64,000 nt of DNA, taken from NCBI RefSeq assembly GCF_902825405.1, contig NZ_CADEAU010000001.1, forward strand, positions 1 through 64,000, written 5' to 3'. This document shows positions 39,484 through 48,811 of the stretch, piece by piece. The stretch's first letter is position 1; the number at the start of each line of letters is the position of its first letter. Made by a program: the position numbers and the translations under genes. The notes under the pieces are model-generated. The model was given only the letters and a program-made list of their open reading frames with translations. It did not search any database and had not been told where the DNA came from. Origin of the DNA: Micromonospora maritima. GTDB taxonomy: Bacteria > Actinomycetota > Actinomycetes > Mycobacteriales > Micromonosporaceae.

Positions 39484-42336
39484 TCAGGCGCGGAGGCTGA
39501 CCAGGGTCGGCGGGGTGCGTTCGCCGTCGGGTCGGGCCAGGCTGATGACGGCGTGGCCGGTCGGTATGCCGTTGAGAAGGTCGGATGCCGACCAGATGGG
39601 ACGTTCGACCGAGCGGACGGTTCGCCCGTACTGGCGGCTCTGGCTCTGTCCGTGTTGGCGGCCCGGGTGGCTGACGGTTTCCGTGGACGAACTGCTGCTG
39701 GTGGCGCCCCCGGACGACATGGAGCTGGTGCCTGTGCTCTGGCTCGAGGCGTACGAGGCTTCGCTTGTCGTGGTGGACCCGGTGCTGCCCGAACCGGTGT
39801 GGACGGTCACCTCGTCCACCCATTCGGTTCCCCAGTAGTCCGCGAGGTAGGCGGCGTCGGTGGGGTTGCCGCCCGCGAAGACGGCCTTGCAGCCGGTGGC
39901 GGCGAACAGGCTGGGTCGGATGTCCGGTTGGAGGTCACTGAGCGACTGCGTGAGCATGACCAGGCCGGCGTTGCGTGATCGGAGTCGTTGCACGCCGTGG
40001 GCGACGTACTCGTCGACGTAGCGGCCGGCTTCGTCGATGACGAGGCCCTTGAAGATGGACTTGTTCGCCGATGGCGCGGAGCAGGCCTGCACGAACTGGG
40101 CGACGGCGAGTCGGGCGAGGATCCGGGACGCCTCCGGCAGGGTTCCCTCGGCGAGCGCGATGCGGACCCGCAAGGGGCGGTTGATGTCCCGCATGGCGAA
40201 GCGCTTCTTCCTACCGTCGAGCATCTGCGTGAGGCTGGGCCGATCGAGGAGGGTGAGCCGCTCGACCATGGAGGCGGCCGGGTCCTCCCGGCGAGAGTGT
40301 TGCCGGCGCAGCGCGGCGAGCAGAGCTTCGAAGTCCCGTACGCGGCCCTTGTTCTTCAGCCTGTCCCGCAGCGACTGATGGGCGGTCTCGGCGCCGGCGA
40401 GCACGTCGAGGAGCTGGCGGACCGTCGGGTACTCGTCGTGTGCGGCGTGGAAGCACGCGAGCGCCCAGTACAACGAGTTCTTCGACGCGTCCATGAAGTA
40501 GGTCTTGTCGGCGCTGACCCCGACGGGCAGGAGCGCTGCCGCGAGTCGGTCTGCCGCTTCCTCGGGGTCGGCGGCGCCGCCGTACAGGTCGAAGCTGAAT
40601 GACCCGTCGGGGTTCGACAGGTCGATGTCGACGTCGAAGTGACCGGGCTGGCCGAAGTCGTCGCCCTTGGGGTCGATGACGACCACGGAGGCCTGGCCGG
40701 CCAGTGCCTGCAGTGCGAGATGTTCCACGATCGGTGTGGCGACGCTTCGCGTCTTACCCGCTCCCGGCGGCCCGACCACCAGCATGCTGGTGCGCAGCAT
40801 GGAGACGTCCAGCACGAAGGGCGAATCGGGCATGGCTGCGATGTTGTGAGGATCCCCTGCCACCCGGCCGAGCAGGACTTCGCCGCGCGCGAGCCGGTGG
40901 TGGGCGACGCGCGGCTCGAGGTCGCGTTGGCCGGACGGGTGGCAGTACGCGGCCGATCCCTGCTGCATCAACTTGTACAGAGCCGCGTTCAGCCGATCGT
41001 CGGGCCGGTCACGAAGTGAAGCGCCGATGCGTACGTAGTCGACGTCGCTCAGCAGCTGACGATCCCGCACCCGGTTCAGGCAGGCGAGCAGTTCGCCGCG
41101 GAGCCCGCCGACCGGCCCCTCAAGAGGGACACCCCCGTCCCCCTCCTGCTCGAAACGCGGTTCGACGTCGACCGTGGGCCCCGCCACCTGCATGACGAGA
41201 CGATCGTAGCGAGGCTGACCCGCGTCGCCCGCCCGGCGGAGGATGGACAAGAGGTCCTCGCCCATTCCCATCGTGGCAACCGCCCTGTCGGCCTGGTACG
41301 CGCTGCTCTGTTCGGCGAGATCGGCCGCCTTCCGGCCGACGAGTGCCACCAGGAGCGGAGGGCCGAGAAAGAGGAACAACGTCCCGTAGAAAATGATGCG
41401 AGCAAACGAGACAATGCCCCGGAAGACAAAGTCGATGAATTCGAACCCGTCGCCCTCCCCCGCAATGATCTTCCAGACAACATTGACTGTGTTGACGATC
41501 GCGCGCTCGACCCATCCGGCTGCGTGAAACAGGGCGATCGCCGCTGTGCAGGGGAGCCGCAGCATCGATCGGAGCATTCGCAGTCGCACTTGACCGGTGA
41601 GATGGAAGCCGACACCCCGCCCCAGCAGAGCCGCCAGTTCCGACTGAGGGAGCTGCTCCAGCGCCCCCCGGGTGACGACGACCATGCGACCCGGCCGCGA
41701 GTAGGCATCGATACCGTCGTCATCGGCGATCCGGACCTGACAACGCCGCAGATCCTTGGCTGCGCGCGCCGCCACGAGGGCCCACGCCGGCCGAAGGACG
41801 GCATCTTCACGCTCCGTCGGGAGGCGGCTCTCCGGCAGCCAGTCCCACTCCCCGAGCTTCCACCACGCGAACTGTAGGACGGCAGCAGCCGGCCATGCCG
41901 CCAGCACCAGCAGCCCCCAGGTCGGGCGCATGCTGACAGCCACGAGGTAGGCGACCATCGCCGAGACCAGCAAGGAACAGGCAGCCACGGCGGACACCAG
42001 CAGGACCTGGGCGACCACGTTCGTGGCCCGGACCCGGGAGGCGAGGAAACCAGCGCCGTGCGCCTCGTCCTCGCCCGCCGTCAGCGCAGGCGGAGGTTCG
42101 CCGGCCCGAACCGGTACGTAGAGCCTCGTTCCCGAGGTCTGACGCGGCACTCGGCCGGGTTCACCGGCCGTCCGGTCCCTGTCCATTTTCTGGAAGGCTG
42201 CCGCGACCGAATGCCATCCCGCATGGCCGGCTCGGCGAGCCACACGAGTGCGATCGGTCCAGCAGCGGCCATCGAAGTACCGCTCCAGCGGCAGCTCCGA
42301 GGGGCACTGATACCAGCCCTGAGCCTGCTCTGCCAT
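39484..42336 (-). CDS. DUF2510 / inactive M48 / VirD4-like ATPase fusion membrane protein
   Basis: A 950-aa protein. Residues 1-35 are a DUF2510-like domain (GWYQCPSELPLERYFDG), with two membrane helices at about 107-134 and 140-160. Residues 180-360 match M48 peptidases in context (LEQLPQSELAALLGRGVGFH, then AYQADRAVATMG), yet the HExxH metal site reads RGVGF and the third ligand is Ala, so it cannot be active. Further hydrophobic segments lie near 307-334. The rest is a VirD4/TraG-type motor: Walker A VGPPGAGKTRS (521-531), VVIDPKGDD (553-560), and LVIDEAGRYVDEY. A Ser/Thr/Gly-rich insert fills 847-886. It is probably a hexameric coupling ATPase, but no other transfer or secretion genes are visible. 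Confidence 0.85.
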   Translation of the reverse strand: MAEQAQGWYQCPSELPLERYFDGRCWTDRTRVARRAGHAGWHSVAAAFQKMDRDRTAGEPGRVPRQTSGTRLYVPVRAGEPPPALTAGEDEAHGAGFLASRVRATNVVAQVLLVSAVAACSLLVSAMVAYLVAVSMRPTWGLLVLAAWPAAAVLQFAWWKLGEWDWLPESRLPTEREDAVLRPAWALVAARAAKDLRRCQVRIADDDGIDAYSRPGRMVVVTRGALEQLPQSELAALLGRGVGFHLTGQVRLRMLRSMLRLPCTAAIALFHAAGWVERAIVNTVNVVWKIIAGEGDGFEFIDFVFRGIVSFARIIFYGTLFLFLGPPLLVALVGRKAADLAEQSSAYQADRAVATMGMGEDLLSILRRAGDAGQPRYDRLVMQVAGPTVDVEPRFEQEGDGGVPLEGPVGGLRGELLACLNRVRDRQLLSDVDYVRIGASLRDRPDDRLNAALYKLMQQGSAAYCHPSGQRDLEPRVAHHRLARGEVLLGRVAGDPHNIAAMPDSPFVLDVSMLRTSMLVVGPPGAGKTRSVATPIVEHLALQALAGQASVVVIDPKGDDFGQPGHFDVDIDLSNPDGSFSFDLYGGAADPEEAADRLAAALLPVGVSADKTYFMDASKNSLYWALACFHAAHDEYPTVRQLLDVLAGAETAHQSLRDRLKNKGRVRDFEALLAALRRQHSRREDPAASMVERLTLLDRPSLTQMLDGRKKRFAMRDINRPLRVRIALAEGTLPEASRILARLAVAQFVQACSAPSANKSIFKGLVIDEAGRYVDEYVAHGVQRLRSRNAGLVMLTQSLSDLQPDIRPSLFAATGCKAVFAGGNPTDAAYLADYWGTEWVDEVTVHTGSGSTGSTTTSEASYASSQSTGTSSMSSGGATSSSSSTETVSHPGRQHGQSQSRQYGRTVRSVERPIWSASDLLNGIPTGHAVISLARPDGERTPPTLVSLRA

Positions 42337-42460
42337 CGATCGTCCCCCCGCGTGTCCACATGCTAACGCGGGCCTGTGGATCTCACGGCCCCTCCACGTG
42401 ACAGACCGAGGACAACAGAGAGGTCTCCCTTGCCTTGGTCATGTCCAACGGACCGCTTGT

Positions 42461-42760
42461 TCAGCCAGTGCTCCGCCGTTCACGGATCAAGCGCAGGAAG
42501 ATGCGCACGCCGAGCACGGCGAATACGATCACGGCCGGAATGGACAGGAGCGTCCAGGGCTTTCCGAGCATGTTGGCGGTCCCCAACAGGGCCGCGGCGA
42601 GCCCTTCCCAGACAAACTCGCGCCCGCTGATCAGCTCACTGCGCAGCGGCTGCTGGCCCTGGCGTCGCTCTGCCCGCAGACGCCGCAACCCGTGCAGCGC
42701 CAACAGCACACCGAATCCGAGGCAGCCCAGACCCGCCAGCCAGTTCAGCGCGCCCGACAC
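42461..42760 (-). CDS. small membrane protein
   Basis: A 99-aa protein from ATG 42760. Two hydrophobic segments, LAGLGCLGFGVLLALHGL and LLSIPAVIVFAVLGVRIFL, flank a charged loop with RRLRAERRQGQQPLRSE. It lies 125 nt upstream of the VirD4-like gene on the same strand and could serve the same complex. No family recognised. Confidence 0.7.
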   Translation of the reverse strand: MSGALNWLAGLGCLGFGVLLALHGLRRLRAERRQGQQPLRSELISGREFVWEGLAAALLGTANMLGKPWTLLSIPAVIVFAVLGVRIFLRLIRERRSTG

Positions 42761-42921
42761 GAGACCTCCCGGAGGTTTGCTCGGCTGCAGGAGGCAGCAT
42801 CGAGCGACATGCCGATCTTGTCATCACTCTCGCTTCTCTGCCGCCTCAGCTTCGGGCACGTCGATGGTGCTGGCCGCGTGGACCGTGGGCAGCGACCTCT
42901 TGGGCGGGAGTGTGGGCGAGG

Positions 42922-44016
42922 CTAGCCGTCGAAGCGTTCCCAGGTGAAATCCGGATCGCGCAGCGGGCGGAGCGCCACCCGGTGCCGGCTGCCGGCGTAC
43001 ACCTCCAGCGAGCCGTCGGGGGAGGCTGCGGTCGTGACGACGAGGCCGGGTGCCACGTAGTGCCGGGTGGGGTCGCCCGGCCATCGCAGGGGTCGCAGAG
43101 GTACCTGATGCAGCGGTTCGACCAGCCGGCGCGCCTGCTCGCCAGCAACGGTGGCAAAGCCGCCGAAGGGACTGCTGTACGACGCCTCGCCAAGTAGGAA
43201 CTGCAGCAGAAAGGCACTCAAGGGCTCTCGCTCGTGGTCCGCGTGAAGCCCGCGGTACCGCACTGTCGGGTCTGCCTCGGTCGGATCCAGCAACATCCCG
43301 AAGACGCCCTGGTTCTCCGCCCCGAACTCCACCAGCCCGTCGTCCTTGTCCTCCAGCTCGTCGGCGGTGTAAAGCTGGTTGTGCAACCCGTACACCTCTG
43401 CACGGCCGGCAGCCGCCCGGTAGAAGGCAAGCAGCGGTCCGGGAAGAGGGCGGTCCACGTCGGCGGGCGCGTCGTCGCCTCGTGGGAGGTCGGCATACCA
43501 ACCGGCCACGAACTCCCGCATCGCGGCGACACGGTCGTGGGGCAGGGTCCGGAGCCAGTCGAGGCCGGCAAGCGGATACTGAGGTGTGGGCCGCACCCGG
43601 TCGAGAACGTGAAACGGCAGACGGTCGGCGAGGTGCAGCCGGCAGAGGGTGAGCCTGCCGGGCAGGCGGTACGGAAACGGGCTGTCCTCTGCCAGGGCGC
43701 CCGGGGCGTGGCGGCTGACCGCCTGCCGCAGTCTGCCCAGCGGCATGAATCCCTCCGGAAGGCGGACGAATCCGAGCTTCGGAGGTTCGGAGTCGACCAA
43801 CCGCGCTTCCACACCTTCGGGGAAGGGCTCGTGCAGCGTCAGGTCGTCGAAGTTCCGCACCGCGCTGCCGTCGGGCCGGTCCCCGGCACGAACGACGACC
43901 AGCGTCGCCGACGGCCCGACCACGTAGCTGACATCGCCGGCTGGCAGCACGTGCGCTTGCGCGCCGGCGTACGACAGCACCTCGGACTCCGTCAGGACGG
44001 ACCACCGCTCAGGCAC
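42922..44016 (-). CDS. hypothetical protein
   Basis: A 364-aa soluble protein from ATG 44016. Recognisable blocks are LSYAGAQAHVLPAGDVSYVV at the N-terminus, LAFYRAAAGRAEVYGLHNQL and LVEFGAENQGVFGMLLDPTE in the middle, and HYVAPGLVVTTAASPDG near the end. The middle part has the general look of SMI1/KNR4-type immunity folds (GVFGMLLDP, evaluated by eye only). Function unknown; no toxin gene is adjacent. Confidence 0.65.
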   Translation of the reverse strand: MPERWSVLTESEVLSYAGAQAHVLPAGDVSYVVGPSATLVVVRAGDRPDGSAVRNFDDLTLHEPFPEGVEARLVDSEPPKLGFVRLPEGFMPLGRLRQAVSRHAPGALAEDSPFPYRLPGRLTLCRLHLADRLPFHVLDRVRPTPQYPLAGLDWLRTLPHDRVAAMREFVAGWYADLPRGDDAPADVDRPLPGPLLAFYRAAAGRAEVYGLHNQLYTADELEDKDDGLVEFGAENQGVFGMLLDPTEADPTVRYRGLHADHEREPLSAFLLQFLLGEASYSSPFGGFATVAGEQARRLVEPLHQVPLRPLRWPGDPTRHYVAPGLVVTTAASPDGSLEVYAGSRHRVALRPLRDPDFTWERFDG

Positions 44017-44248
44017 GTGACCAGGCTAGGGGAAGACGTTCCGCCCGCTGGTGGCCAGCCGGCGTCCCGCGCGGAGTGAGACGCGTCCTGGTCGCCGCTG
44101 CTGTCCGGGGCAGCCGGGCGTCCGCCTCTCCGACGCAGGCGCCAGATGGCCTCCGAGCATGCGATGCCCCGGCTCTGCATCACCGCCGATCCTCACGGTG
44201 AAGCCGGCTCCTGACGGCGGTCCCCGGCTGACCCACCGTGCCGGTGGT

Positions 44249-44788
44249 TCACAGGCCGGTTCGCCCATCGATGCACTCGCGCAGGAGGTCGGCGTGGCCC
44301 GCGTGCCGCGCATACTCCTCGATCACGTGGACAAGTACGTCGCGCGTGGCGTGGCTGCCACCGTCGGCCGGCACCTCGCGGCCCAGGTCGGCCTCCTCGA
44401 GGGCGTCGAGCCATTCATCCGCCTTGGCGATCTCGGCCTTCCAGGTCGCAAAGGCGTCCTGCACCACCGCTGGGTCGGGGTCTGCGCCCCCGAAGTCCCA
44501 GTCTGGGTCGTCCTCGTGGGGGTAAAGGCACGGTGCGTCGGTCCGCCCCTGCAGCACACGCTGGAACCAGTGGTTCTCCATCTGAGCCAAGTGGCGGACC
44601 AGGCCGAGCAAGCTCAGGGTGCTGGGCGGCACCGAGCGACGACCGAGCTGCTCGGCGTCCAGTCCGTCGCACTTCATCTCAATGGTCAGACGGTAGTTGC
44701 CGAGGTACTCCCGGTAGGTCGCCTTCTCGCCGACGGGCTCACCGAAAGTCCTGGGATCGTCCTCGGGGGCGGTCCACAGTTTACTCAC
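44249..44788 (-). CDS. DinB / DUF664 family protein
   Basis: A 179-aa protein from GTG 44788 (VSKLWTAPEDDPRTFG). The four-helix bundle and metal histidines are visible in LLGLVRHLAQMENHWFQRVL and EEYARHAGHADLLRE. It belongs to the same family as the gene at 20683 but is only distantly related. Substrate unknown. The 232 nt between it and the hypothetical gene at 42922-44016 hold nothing I can identify. Confidence 0.88.
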   Translation of the reverse strand: MSKLWTAPEDDPRTFGEPVGEKATYREYLGNYRLTIEMKCDGLDAEQLGRRSVPPSTLSLLGLVRHLAQMENHWFQRVLQGRTDAPCLYPHEDDPDWDFGGADPDPAVVQDAFATWKAEIAKADEWLDALEEADLGREVPADGGSHATRDVLVHVIEEYARHAGHADLLRECIDGRTGL

Positions 44789-44929
44789 GACGACACCCAA
44801 TCGCGGTCTGACTACACCGGTCAAGTGAGTTGCAGCGCCCCAACTTCGACGACCACCACAAGCAATTCGATCGCCACTCGCCTATCGGACGGGCCCACAG
44901 AACTCGTCGTGTTGATCTAGGGTGACGCG

Positions 44930-45604
44930 ATGACCGCCAAGCCCGTGACGACGGTACTGTTCGACTTCGCCTGGACTCTGTTCGCCAGGAACTCGGAGCG
45001 CTGGGTGGGCAACGCGGCGGCATCGATCGACCGGACACTGGCTGCCGGCGAGGCGCACCGTGTTGCTGGCGACTTCGCGGATCTGTTGCGGGAGACGGCC
45101 ACGGACCCGGCCCACATCGCCCGAGATCTGGATCCGCGAGTCTGGGATCGGGCGATCCTCGCCGTGCTGGAACAGATTCCCGGGGTGGACCAGGCGCTGG
45201 CATCGGTCTTGCACGACACACACGCCGAAGCGATCGAGCCGTACGCCGACACCGTCGGTACCCTGTCCGCATTGCATGACAGCGGTGTCCGCATCGGCGT
45301 CGTCAGCAACGTCGGCTGGGACATCCGCACATGCTTCGCGCGGCACGGACTCGAGGTCCATGTCGACGCGTTCGTCCTGTCCTACGAGGTCGGCTTCGTC
45401 AAACCGGACCCTCGGATCTGGGGCGTCGCCCTCGAAGCCCTCCACGCCGCACCGGACCAGACCCTGATGGTCGGTGATCATCCCGCCGGCGACGGCGGAT
45501 CGGTTTCCGCCGGCATACCGGCGCTGATCCTGCCCATGGTGGATTCGCCCGCGCAGAAACGCGGCTTCGAACACGTGCTCAGGCTTGCCCAGGTGCCGCC
45601 CTGA
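44930..45604 (+). CDS. HAD family hydrolase-like protein lacking the second motif I Asp
   Basis: A 224-aa protein from ATG 44930. HAD motifs: I is VLFDFAWTLF, where the usual DxDxT reads D-F-A-W-T, so the general acid/base Asp is Ala; II is GVVSNVG; III is the Lys in GFVKPDPRIW; IV is LMVGDHPAGDGG. The cap is the C1 helical type. Loss of the second Asp normally abolishes phosphatase turnover, so it may be a dehalogenase-like or binding protein. No operon partner. Confidence 0.88.
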   Translation: MTAKPVTTVLFDFAWTLFARNSERWVGNAAASIDRTLAAGEAHRVAGDFADLLRETATDPAHIARDLDPRVWDRAILAVLEQIPGVDQALASVLHDTHAEAIEPYADTVGTLSALHDSGVRIGVVSNVGWDIRTCFARHGLEVHVDAFVLSYEVGFVKPDPRIWGVALEALHAAPDQTLMVGDHPAGDGGSVSAGIPALILPMVDSPAQKRGFEHVLRLAQVPP

Positions 45605-45647
45605 CAGGTCCGTCACACCCCGTGATCACCACGTCGCGCGGAAGGGC

Positions 45648-46688
45648 TCACTCGGACTCGGTCCGGATCACCGCGACGAGGTCGACGATCGCCTCGATGA
45701 CCACCTCGGGTCGATCATGGTGGATATAGTGCCCGGCGTCGTCGACGACGGAGTGACGCCCCCGGGGCGTGGAAGCCGCGATTTCTCGCATCAGGGAAGC
45801 AGAGCGCTCCTGGAGGCTACGTGGTTTTCCCCGAGCTGCGCTCAGTATGACGACCGGCACGTCGGGCAACACCGAACGACCTCGTGCCTCACGCGCGACT
45901 GGCGCACTCCTGGCTGCCAGCAGTGCTTCCGTGCGGATCATTCGCACCTGCTGTCGACTCGCATACGACGCCACGTAGGCGTCAGCGATCAAGCCGCGGA
46001 GCCGATCGTCATCGGTGCAGCGCGCTGCCAGACTTCGCCCCATTCCTCTGGCCGCCTTGCCGAAGAGCCCAACCGACTTCAGCGACACGACCCCGGTCGC
46101 CATCGCCACCTCGGCCGCCGTGGCCCACCAGGTCTCAAGGTCCTCGTGGCTCGGATCGATCAGCACCAGACCGGCGATCCGATGGGGGTGGCTGAAGGCC
46201 ACCAACTGGGCGAGCAACCCTCCCCAACTATGTCCGACCACCACGGCGGGGCCCACCTCATCGAGCAACGCCGCCAAGTCCTCGATCTGGGTTTCGAGGG
46301 TGAGCGATACGGCCGGCTCGCTCTCGCCGAGTCCCGCCCGGTCATAGGCGATGACCCGGGAGCATTCCGCCAATTTCGGCATGATGCTCGCCCAATCCAG
46401 TGCCACCTCACCGCAGCCAGCCACCAGGACGATGGTCGGCCAACCCACGCCGGCTTCTGCCCAACGCAGCCGACGGCTGCCACGCATCAGTTCCTGCCGG
46501 CTGACGCGAACTGGAACGAGTTCGGTCAGCGCCTCGATGACGAGATCCCGCACCTCTTGCCTCCCCCGGCCTACTGCCTGACGGAACGTCGCCCGAGATT
46601 CATCTTCGGCACACGAGCACGCCAGCAGCCATCGATACAAGAGGCACCGTAGTGGCTCGGTTCCGCACCGACGTACCCCAGCCGTCAT
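45648..46688 (-). CDS. alpha/beta hydrolase
   Basis: The frame gives 346 aa from 46688; the true start may be near EVRDLVIEALTELVPV, as the first 40 residues look uncharacteristic. Fold markers: TIVLVAGCGEVALDW, VIAYDRAGLGESEP, nucleophile elbow VVVGHSWGGLLAQLVA with Ser in GHSWG, and catalytic His in VDDAGHYIHHDRPE. A lid helical region lies at about residues 190-250. Similar to many actinomycete lactonase/esterase-like proteins; substrate unknown. Confidence 0.88.
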   Translation of the reverse strand: MTAGVRRCGTEPLRCLLYRWLLACSCAEDESRATFRQAVGRGRQEVRDLVIEALTELVPVRVSRQELMRGSRRLRWAEAGVGWPTIVLVAGCGEVALDWASIMPKLAECSRVIAYDRAGLGESEPAVSLTLETQIEDLAALLDEVGPAVVVGHSWGGLLAQLVAFSHPHRIAGLVLIDPSHEDLETWWATAAEVAMATGVVSLKSVGLFGKAARGMGRSLAARCTDDDRLRGLIADAYVASYASRQQVRMIRTEALLAARSAPVAREARGRSVLPDVPVVILSAARGKPRSLQERSASLMREIAASTPRGRHSVVDDAGHYIHHDRPEVVIEAIVDLVAVIRTESE

Positions 46689-46749
46689 CGAAGCCGGCCC
46701 AACTGCCCCGACCGGCCCCCTGACGGCAGCCGTGGCGATCTCGTCGAAG

Positions 46750-47139
46750 TCAGCGGCGACGCGGATCGCCGGTGATCGCCGCGGCGAGGAGCGCGAACTG
46801 GCGCCCTCCCGGCGATGGTGGCTCCGCCGGCGCGGCCAGGATCAGCCACGGCATCGACGGGATCCGCGGTATTTCGGTGAAGTAGAGATCGTCAGCGAGG
46901 TCGCTCACGCTCGTAGCCGCATCGCCGAGGAACTCCAGAAATGATTCGACGGTGTCCGGGTGGGCTCGCCCCTCGGCGAGCAGCGCGGTCACGGCCCGAA
47001 CTGCGGGCGCCGTCGCCGTCTGCGGAAACCCTGATGCAACACCGCCATGTCGTGGTGATCCAGCGCAGCCTGCCGGGCAAAAGGAGTCACCGAACTCCAG
47101 CGCGGTCAAGTGCCCCCCGGGCAGCGGGCTTCGCGGCAC
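46750..47139 (-). pseudogene. hypothetical protein, possibly frameshifted
   Basis: The 129-codon frame reads well after ATAPAVRAVTALLAEGRAHP and DAATSVSDLADDLYFTEIPR, but its middle (DSFCPAGCAGSPRHGGVASG) looks out of register. Removing one T in the TTTT near 47090 would give ARQAALDHHDMAVLHQ, a more protein-like sequence, which then needs a compensating shift. I read it as a decayed or mis-sequenced small gene; an intact divergent protein is still possible. Confidence 0.4.
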
Positions 47140-47153
47140 CTCTCTGTGGCGGC

Positions 47154-47519
47154 CTACTCGCCGAGCCAGGACAGGTCCGGAGCGGGCGACTCATCCAGGC
47201 GTCCCTCGCGGATCTGCCACCACTCCGCTCCCTCGCGCTCGTCGGTCGTGACGAGGAACAGGCCTCTCGGAAAGTCGTTGTCGTCGTCGACGGGCGACAT
47301 CACCGCCAGCTGCTCGACCTGGCCCCGTAGCCACTGCAGGTGGCTCTGCCGGACGTCGCCACCGTAGAACAGGTACAGCGTCCAGTTGAACGGCGCCGAC
47401 GGGAATGCCCAGCCACCCGAGTACAGCTCGTGACGGTGTTGCGCGATTATCTGCTCAGCGGCGACACGCTGCTGGAAGTCGATCTCAATCCAGCCTCGGA
47501 CCGACGCGTACATCCCCAT
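47154..47519 (-). CDS. hypothetical protein
   Basis: A protein of about 121 aa; ATG 47519 (MGMYASVRGWIEIDF) or ATG 47528. It contains QRVAAEQIIAQHRHELYSGG, APFNWTLYLFYGGDVRQSHL and DFPRGLFLVTTDEREGAEWW. This layout resembles small actinomycete proteins that occur beside immunity-type genes, but I cannot assign a family. It is followed after 14 nt by the possibly broken gene. Confidence 0.65.
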   Translation of the reverse strand: MGMYASVRGWIEIDFQQRVAAEQIIAQHRHELYSGGWAFPSAPFNWTLYLFYGGDVRQSHLQWLRGQVEQLAVMSPVDDDNDFPRGLFLVTTDEREGAEWWQIREGRLDESPAPDLSWLGE

Positions 47520-47742
47520 GGCCTGCACTATAGGGACGGCGGGCCTGCCCTCGTCGGTCGCGATCAGCGCGTCAGGTGTCGCCGATCAGTTGGCGGACGC
47601 GTGTCGCAGATCAGCCGACAAAGGACAGGCGGGCCAGCGGTCGTCCCTCGATCGACCGGCGGTGCACGGGTCCCGGAATCCGATCGCGAATCTCCGCGGC
47701 CGCACGGCGGCGGGCTGCCCCTGTCCGTGCAAGGATCCGCCA

Positions 47743-48048
47743 GTGACGCTCCTGCTGGAACACGGCGGCCGACAGTTCCACGTCATGGCCTACCACGACG
47801 CGATACGGCACGACGGTCCGGCACTTGAACTTGCCGAACTGGTGAACGGCGAACTGGGTCCGGCTCTCGTCACGGTCCTGCTCGCCGATGCCGATGCCGA
47901 TGCCGATGAGGACGACGCTCTGCTGACCGAGTGTGGCCTGCCGTTGCCGATACTGACAGCATTCGTGGAGGCCGTCGCGGACGAGCGACGTCGCCTACGC
48001 GAGGGGAGTTCGCTCATGAACCGCGAATCGGTGTGGTGGGTGCAGTGA
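47743..48048 (+). CDS. 101-aa hypothetical protein
   Basis: GTG 47743 with AAGGATC upstream. The protein starts VTLLLEHGGRQFHVMAYHD, has a GATGCC-encoded run of Ala-Asp repeats (ADADADADED), then LPILTAFVEAVADERRRLRE. The short tandem hexanucleotide repeat at about 47887-47907 may vary in length between strains. No family recognised. Confidence 0.5.
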   Translation: MTLLLEHGGRQFHVMAYHDAIRHDGPALELAELVNGELGPALVTVLLADADADADEDDALLTECGLPLPILTAFVEAVADERRRLREGSSLMNRESVWWVQ

Positions 48049-48439
48049 CACGCCGTCGGTTGCCATTCGGTGCGGTTGAACGCCGTCCAGTGCACCCTGT
48101 TGCTCCCAACCTGCTCGCCGGACCCCGGGCTTCGTGATCTGGCCGCTGCTGGCACGCTGACATGAACTGTCCCGCAGGGTGCTCGCCGTGGTGGCGGGCC
48201 CGATTGGCCCTGGCCAGCGCCGACGCGGGGCCCGCGGCCCGTTACCCTCAGGCGCTCCCGACCTGACCCCACGCCTCGCCGCCCCGACCACACTCGAGGG
48301 ATACCCGTCATGGCAGCGGCAGGTTCGGACGGTGGCGTGGACTCGCGGACCAGGACATCGGTCAGGTGGGACCGAGGGCCCAGCGCCGCCGCGGTGGCCG
48401 AGCGGATGGATCTACTCGTCGTCCGCCCGGCTCGGTAGG
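48049..48439. other. 391-bp gap without a convincing gene
   Basis: A 42-codon frame from ATG 48310 to TAG 48438 (ending AAAVAERMDLLVVRPAR) lacks a clear ribosome-binding site and looks like a gene remnant. Nothing else is recognised. Confidence 0.4.
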
Positions 48440-48811
48440 TCAGGGGCCCAGTGCCGCCGCGACGGCCGCGCGGATCTGCTCGTCGTCCGCGCCGAGCAGC
48501 CGGGCGTCGCGGACGAAGGCGGCGGCCCGCTCGTGCAGGACGGCGGCGGGTGGGCGGGCCCGGGCGGCGGCCACCCGGGTGCCCCCACCCCGCCGCGAGA
48601 CGATCAAGCCGGCCGACTCCAGTTCACGGTACGTCCGGGCCACGGTGCCGACCGCCAGGCCCAGGTCGGCGGCGAGTTGGCGCAGCGGCGGCAGGCGGTC
48701 GTCCGGCGCGAGCACCCCGTACTCGATCAGGTCCGTGAGTTGCCGGCGCAGTTGCTCGTACGGCGGGGTCGGGTCGTCGGTGTCGACGGTGAGGGTCGGC
48801 CGGTCGGTCAC
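48440..48811 (-). CDS. GntR family transcriptional regulator (YtrA type)
   Basis: A 123-aa protein from GTG 48811, overlapping the stop of the membrane gene by 4 nt. The winged helix reads PPYEQLRRQLTDLIEYGVLA, LPPLRQLAADLGLAVGTVAR and YRELESAGLIVSRRGGGTRV. The short C-terminal tail without a sensor domain is typical of YtrA-type regulators, which control membrane-protein operons. The large dyad upstream of the operon is its probable site. Confidence 0.93.
   Translation of the reverse strand: MTDRPTLTVDTDDPTPPYEQLRRQLTDLIEYGVLAPDDRLPPLRQLAADLGLAVGTVARTYRELESAGLIVSRRGGGTRVAAARARPPAAVLHERAAAFVRDARLLGADDEQIRAAVAAALGP

Noticed and set aside
39484-42336. Complete conjugation or type IV secretion locus
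   Set aside because: Apart from the VirD4-like protein and a 99-aa membrane protein, no relaxase, VirB4, pilus or lytic genes are present nearby.
47887-47910. GATGCC tandem repeat as a phase-variation switch
   Set aside because: Only three to four in-frame hexamers inside a small ORF; length changes would not shift the frame.
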